A stretch of DNA of 5,693 nt from DATCVR01 sp036566745 (GTDB lineage Bacteria; Actinomycetota; Actinomycetes; Jiangellales; Jiangellaceae), in the NCBI GenBank assembly GCA_036566745.1, contig DATCVR010000230.1, positions 1 through 5,693 of the forward strand. Reading direction: 5' to 3'. Under the pieces are notes generated by a model. That model saw only the letters and a program-made list of their open reading frames with translations, did no database searches and was not told the DNA's origin. The position numbers and the translations under genes were made by a program. Each line of letters starts with the position of its first letter. Positions within the stretch are counted from its first letter, which is position 1. Shown in pieces: positions 5,188 through 5,693 of the stretch.

Positions 5188-5693
5188 CTACTGGCAGGAC
5201 TCGCACTGGAGGCGTTCCTGCGGGTCGATCGGGCAGGCGATCGCCTCGCCGTCGGCCTCGACCAGGTCGAGTTCCTGCACCTCGGCCGGCACCACGTCGG
5301 CGACCGCTTCGTCGGCGTGCTCGGCGGCGGGGACCGCTGCGGCTTCGGGGGTGGCCACGGGCGCCGCGGCGGCCTGCGCAACCGCGGCGGCCGATGTGAC
5401 CGGCGTGGCCGGCGTGGCGACGGACGAGCGTGCCGCGAAGCCGAACCCGCGCCGTCCGGCCGGCCGAGCCGCTGCGGCCCCGCCTCCCCCGGTCCCGGTT
5501 CCGGTGGCTCCGTTCTCGGCACCGCCAGGCGTGACGTTCTCGGCCTTGTTGACCCGCACGGTGCTCTGCTCAGCGGTGTGGCGGGGCTTCATGTGCAGGT
5601 AGTACGTGGTCTTGACGCCCTTCGCCCAGGCCGTCGAGTAGATGTCGACCATGTCGCCGATGTCGCGCGTCTCGAGGTAAATGTTGCGGCTGA
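5188..5693 (-). CDS. nrdA: Ribonucleotide reductase R1 subunit, C-terminal part (5' end beyond window)
   Basis: The last 167 residues of the catalytic alpha subunit are visible; the gene continues past the right edge and the reading frame is open there. The segment 'SRNIYLETRDIGDMVDIYSTAWAKG' followed by 'KTTYYL' is the end of the R1 catalytic barrel. The paired tyrosines (fragment residues 30-31) correspond to the radical-relay Tyr730/Tyr731 of E. coli NrdA. The protein ends in CESCQ: Cys163 and Cys166 are the swinging-arm thiols that re-reduce the active site and are themselves reduced by thioredoxin or glutaredoxin. A third cysteine is Cys153. Between the tyrosine pair and this motif lies a low-complexity Ala/Gly/Pro-rich tether of about 100 residues, much longer than in E. 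coli. The gene precedes nrdB on the same strand by 114 bp, with the large inverted repeat in between. Confidence 0.93.
   Translation of the reverse strand, partial: SRNIYLETRDIGDMVDIYSTAWAKGVKTTYYLHMKPRHTAEQSTVRVNKAENVTPGGAENGATGTGTGGGGAAAARPAGRRGFGFAARSSVATPATPVTSAAAVAQAAAAPVATPEAAAVPAAEHADEAVADVVPAEVQELDLVEADGEAIACPIDPQERLQCESCQ

Overview
The window is GC-rich, with strongly GC-biased third codon positions. It carries an actinobacterial-style thioester-domain surface protein with an LPXTG anchor and an actinobacterial-type 4HBT_3/TesB-like thioesterase. A high-GC Gram-positive actinobacterium is therefore likely; a genus cannot be fixed from the sequence alone. No mobile element, CRISPR array, tRNA or rRNA was seen.

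Layout. Positions 1-306 hold no well-supported gene, only a possible 5' fragment of a leftward ORF at 1-99. Positions 307-348 form a strong hairpin terminator for the leftward gene at 388-1647, a secreted, sortase-anchored, Cys-Gln thioester surface protein with a long Thr-Pro stalk. A 257-bp divergent intergenic region (1648-1904) separates it from a rightward acyl-CoA thioesterase (1905-2702). That gene converges, with a 23-bp gap, on a leftward three-gene cluster that fills the rest of the window: the 3' end of nrdA (5188-5693, running off the right edge), nrdB (4042-5073) and mntH (2726-3991).

The cluster is the main interest. The R2 subunit keeps all six metal-ligand positions of class I ribonucleotide reductase (RNR), but has Phe110 where the radical tyrosine normally sits. 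It lines up at a constant offset with the Chlamydia trachomatis class Ic R2, which uses a Mn/Fe cofactor instead of a tyrosyl radical. The next gene, 50 bp downstream on the same strand, is an Nramp-family Mn(II) transporter. This suggests an operon that makes a manganese-dependent RNR together with its metal supply.

Between nrdA and nrdB lies a perfect 24-bp inverted repeat (5105-5128 / 5145-5168) whose arms contain repeated GTGGA/TCCAC half-sites. It is a candidate intercistronic RNA hairpin, repeat element or operator. The visible NrdA C-terminus has an unusually long Ala/Gly/Pro-rich tether before its redox Cys-x-x-Cys.
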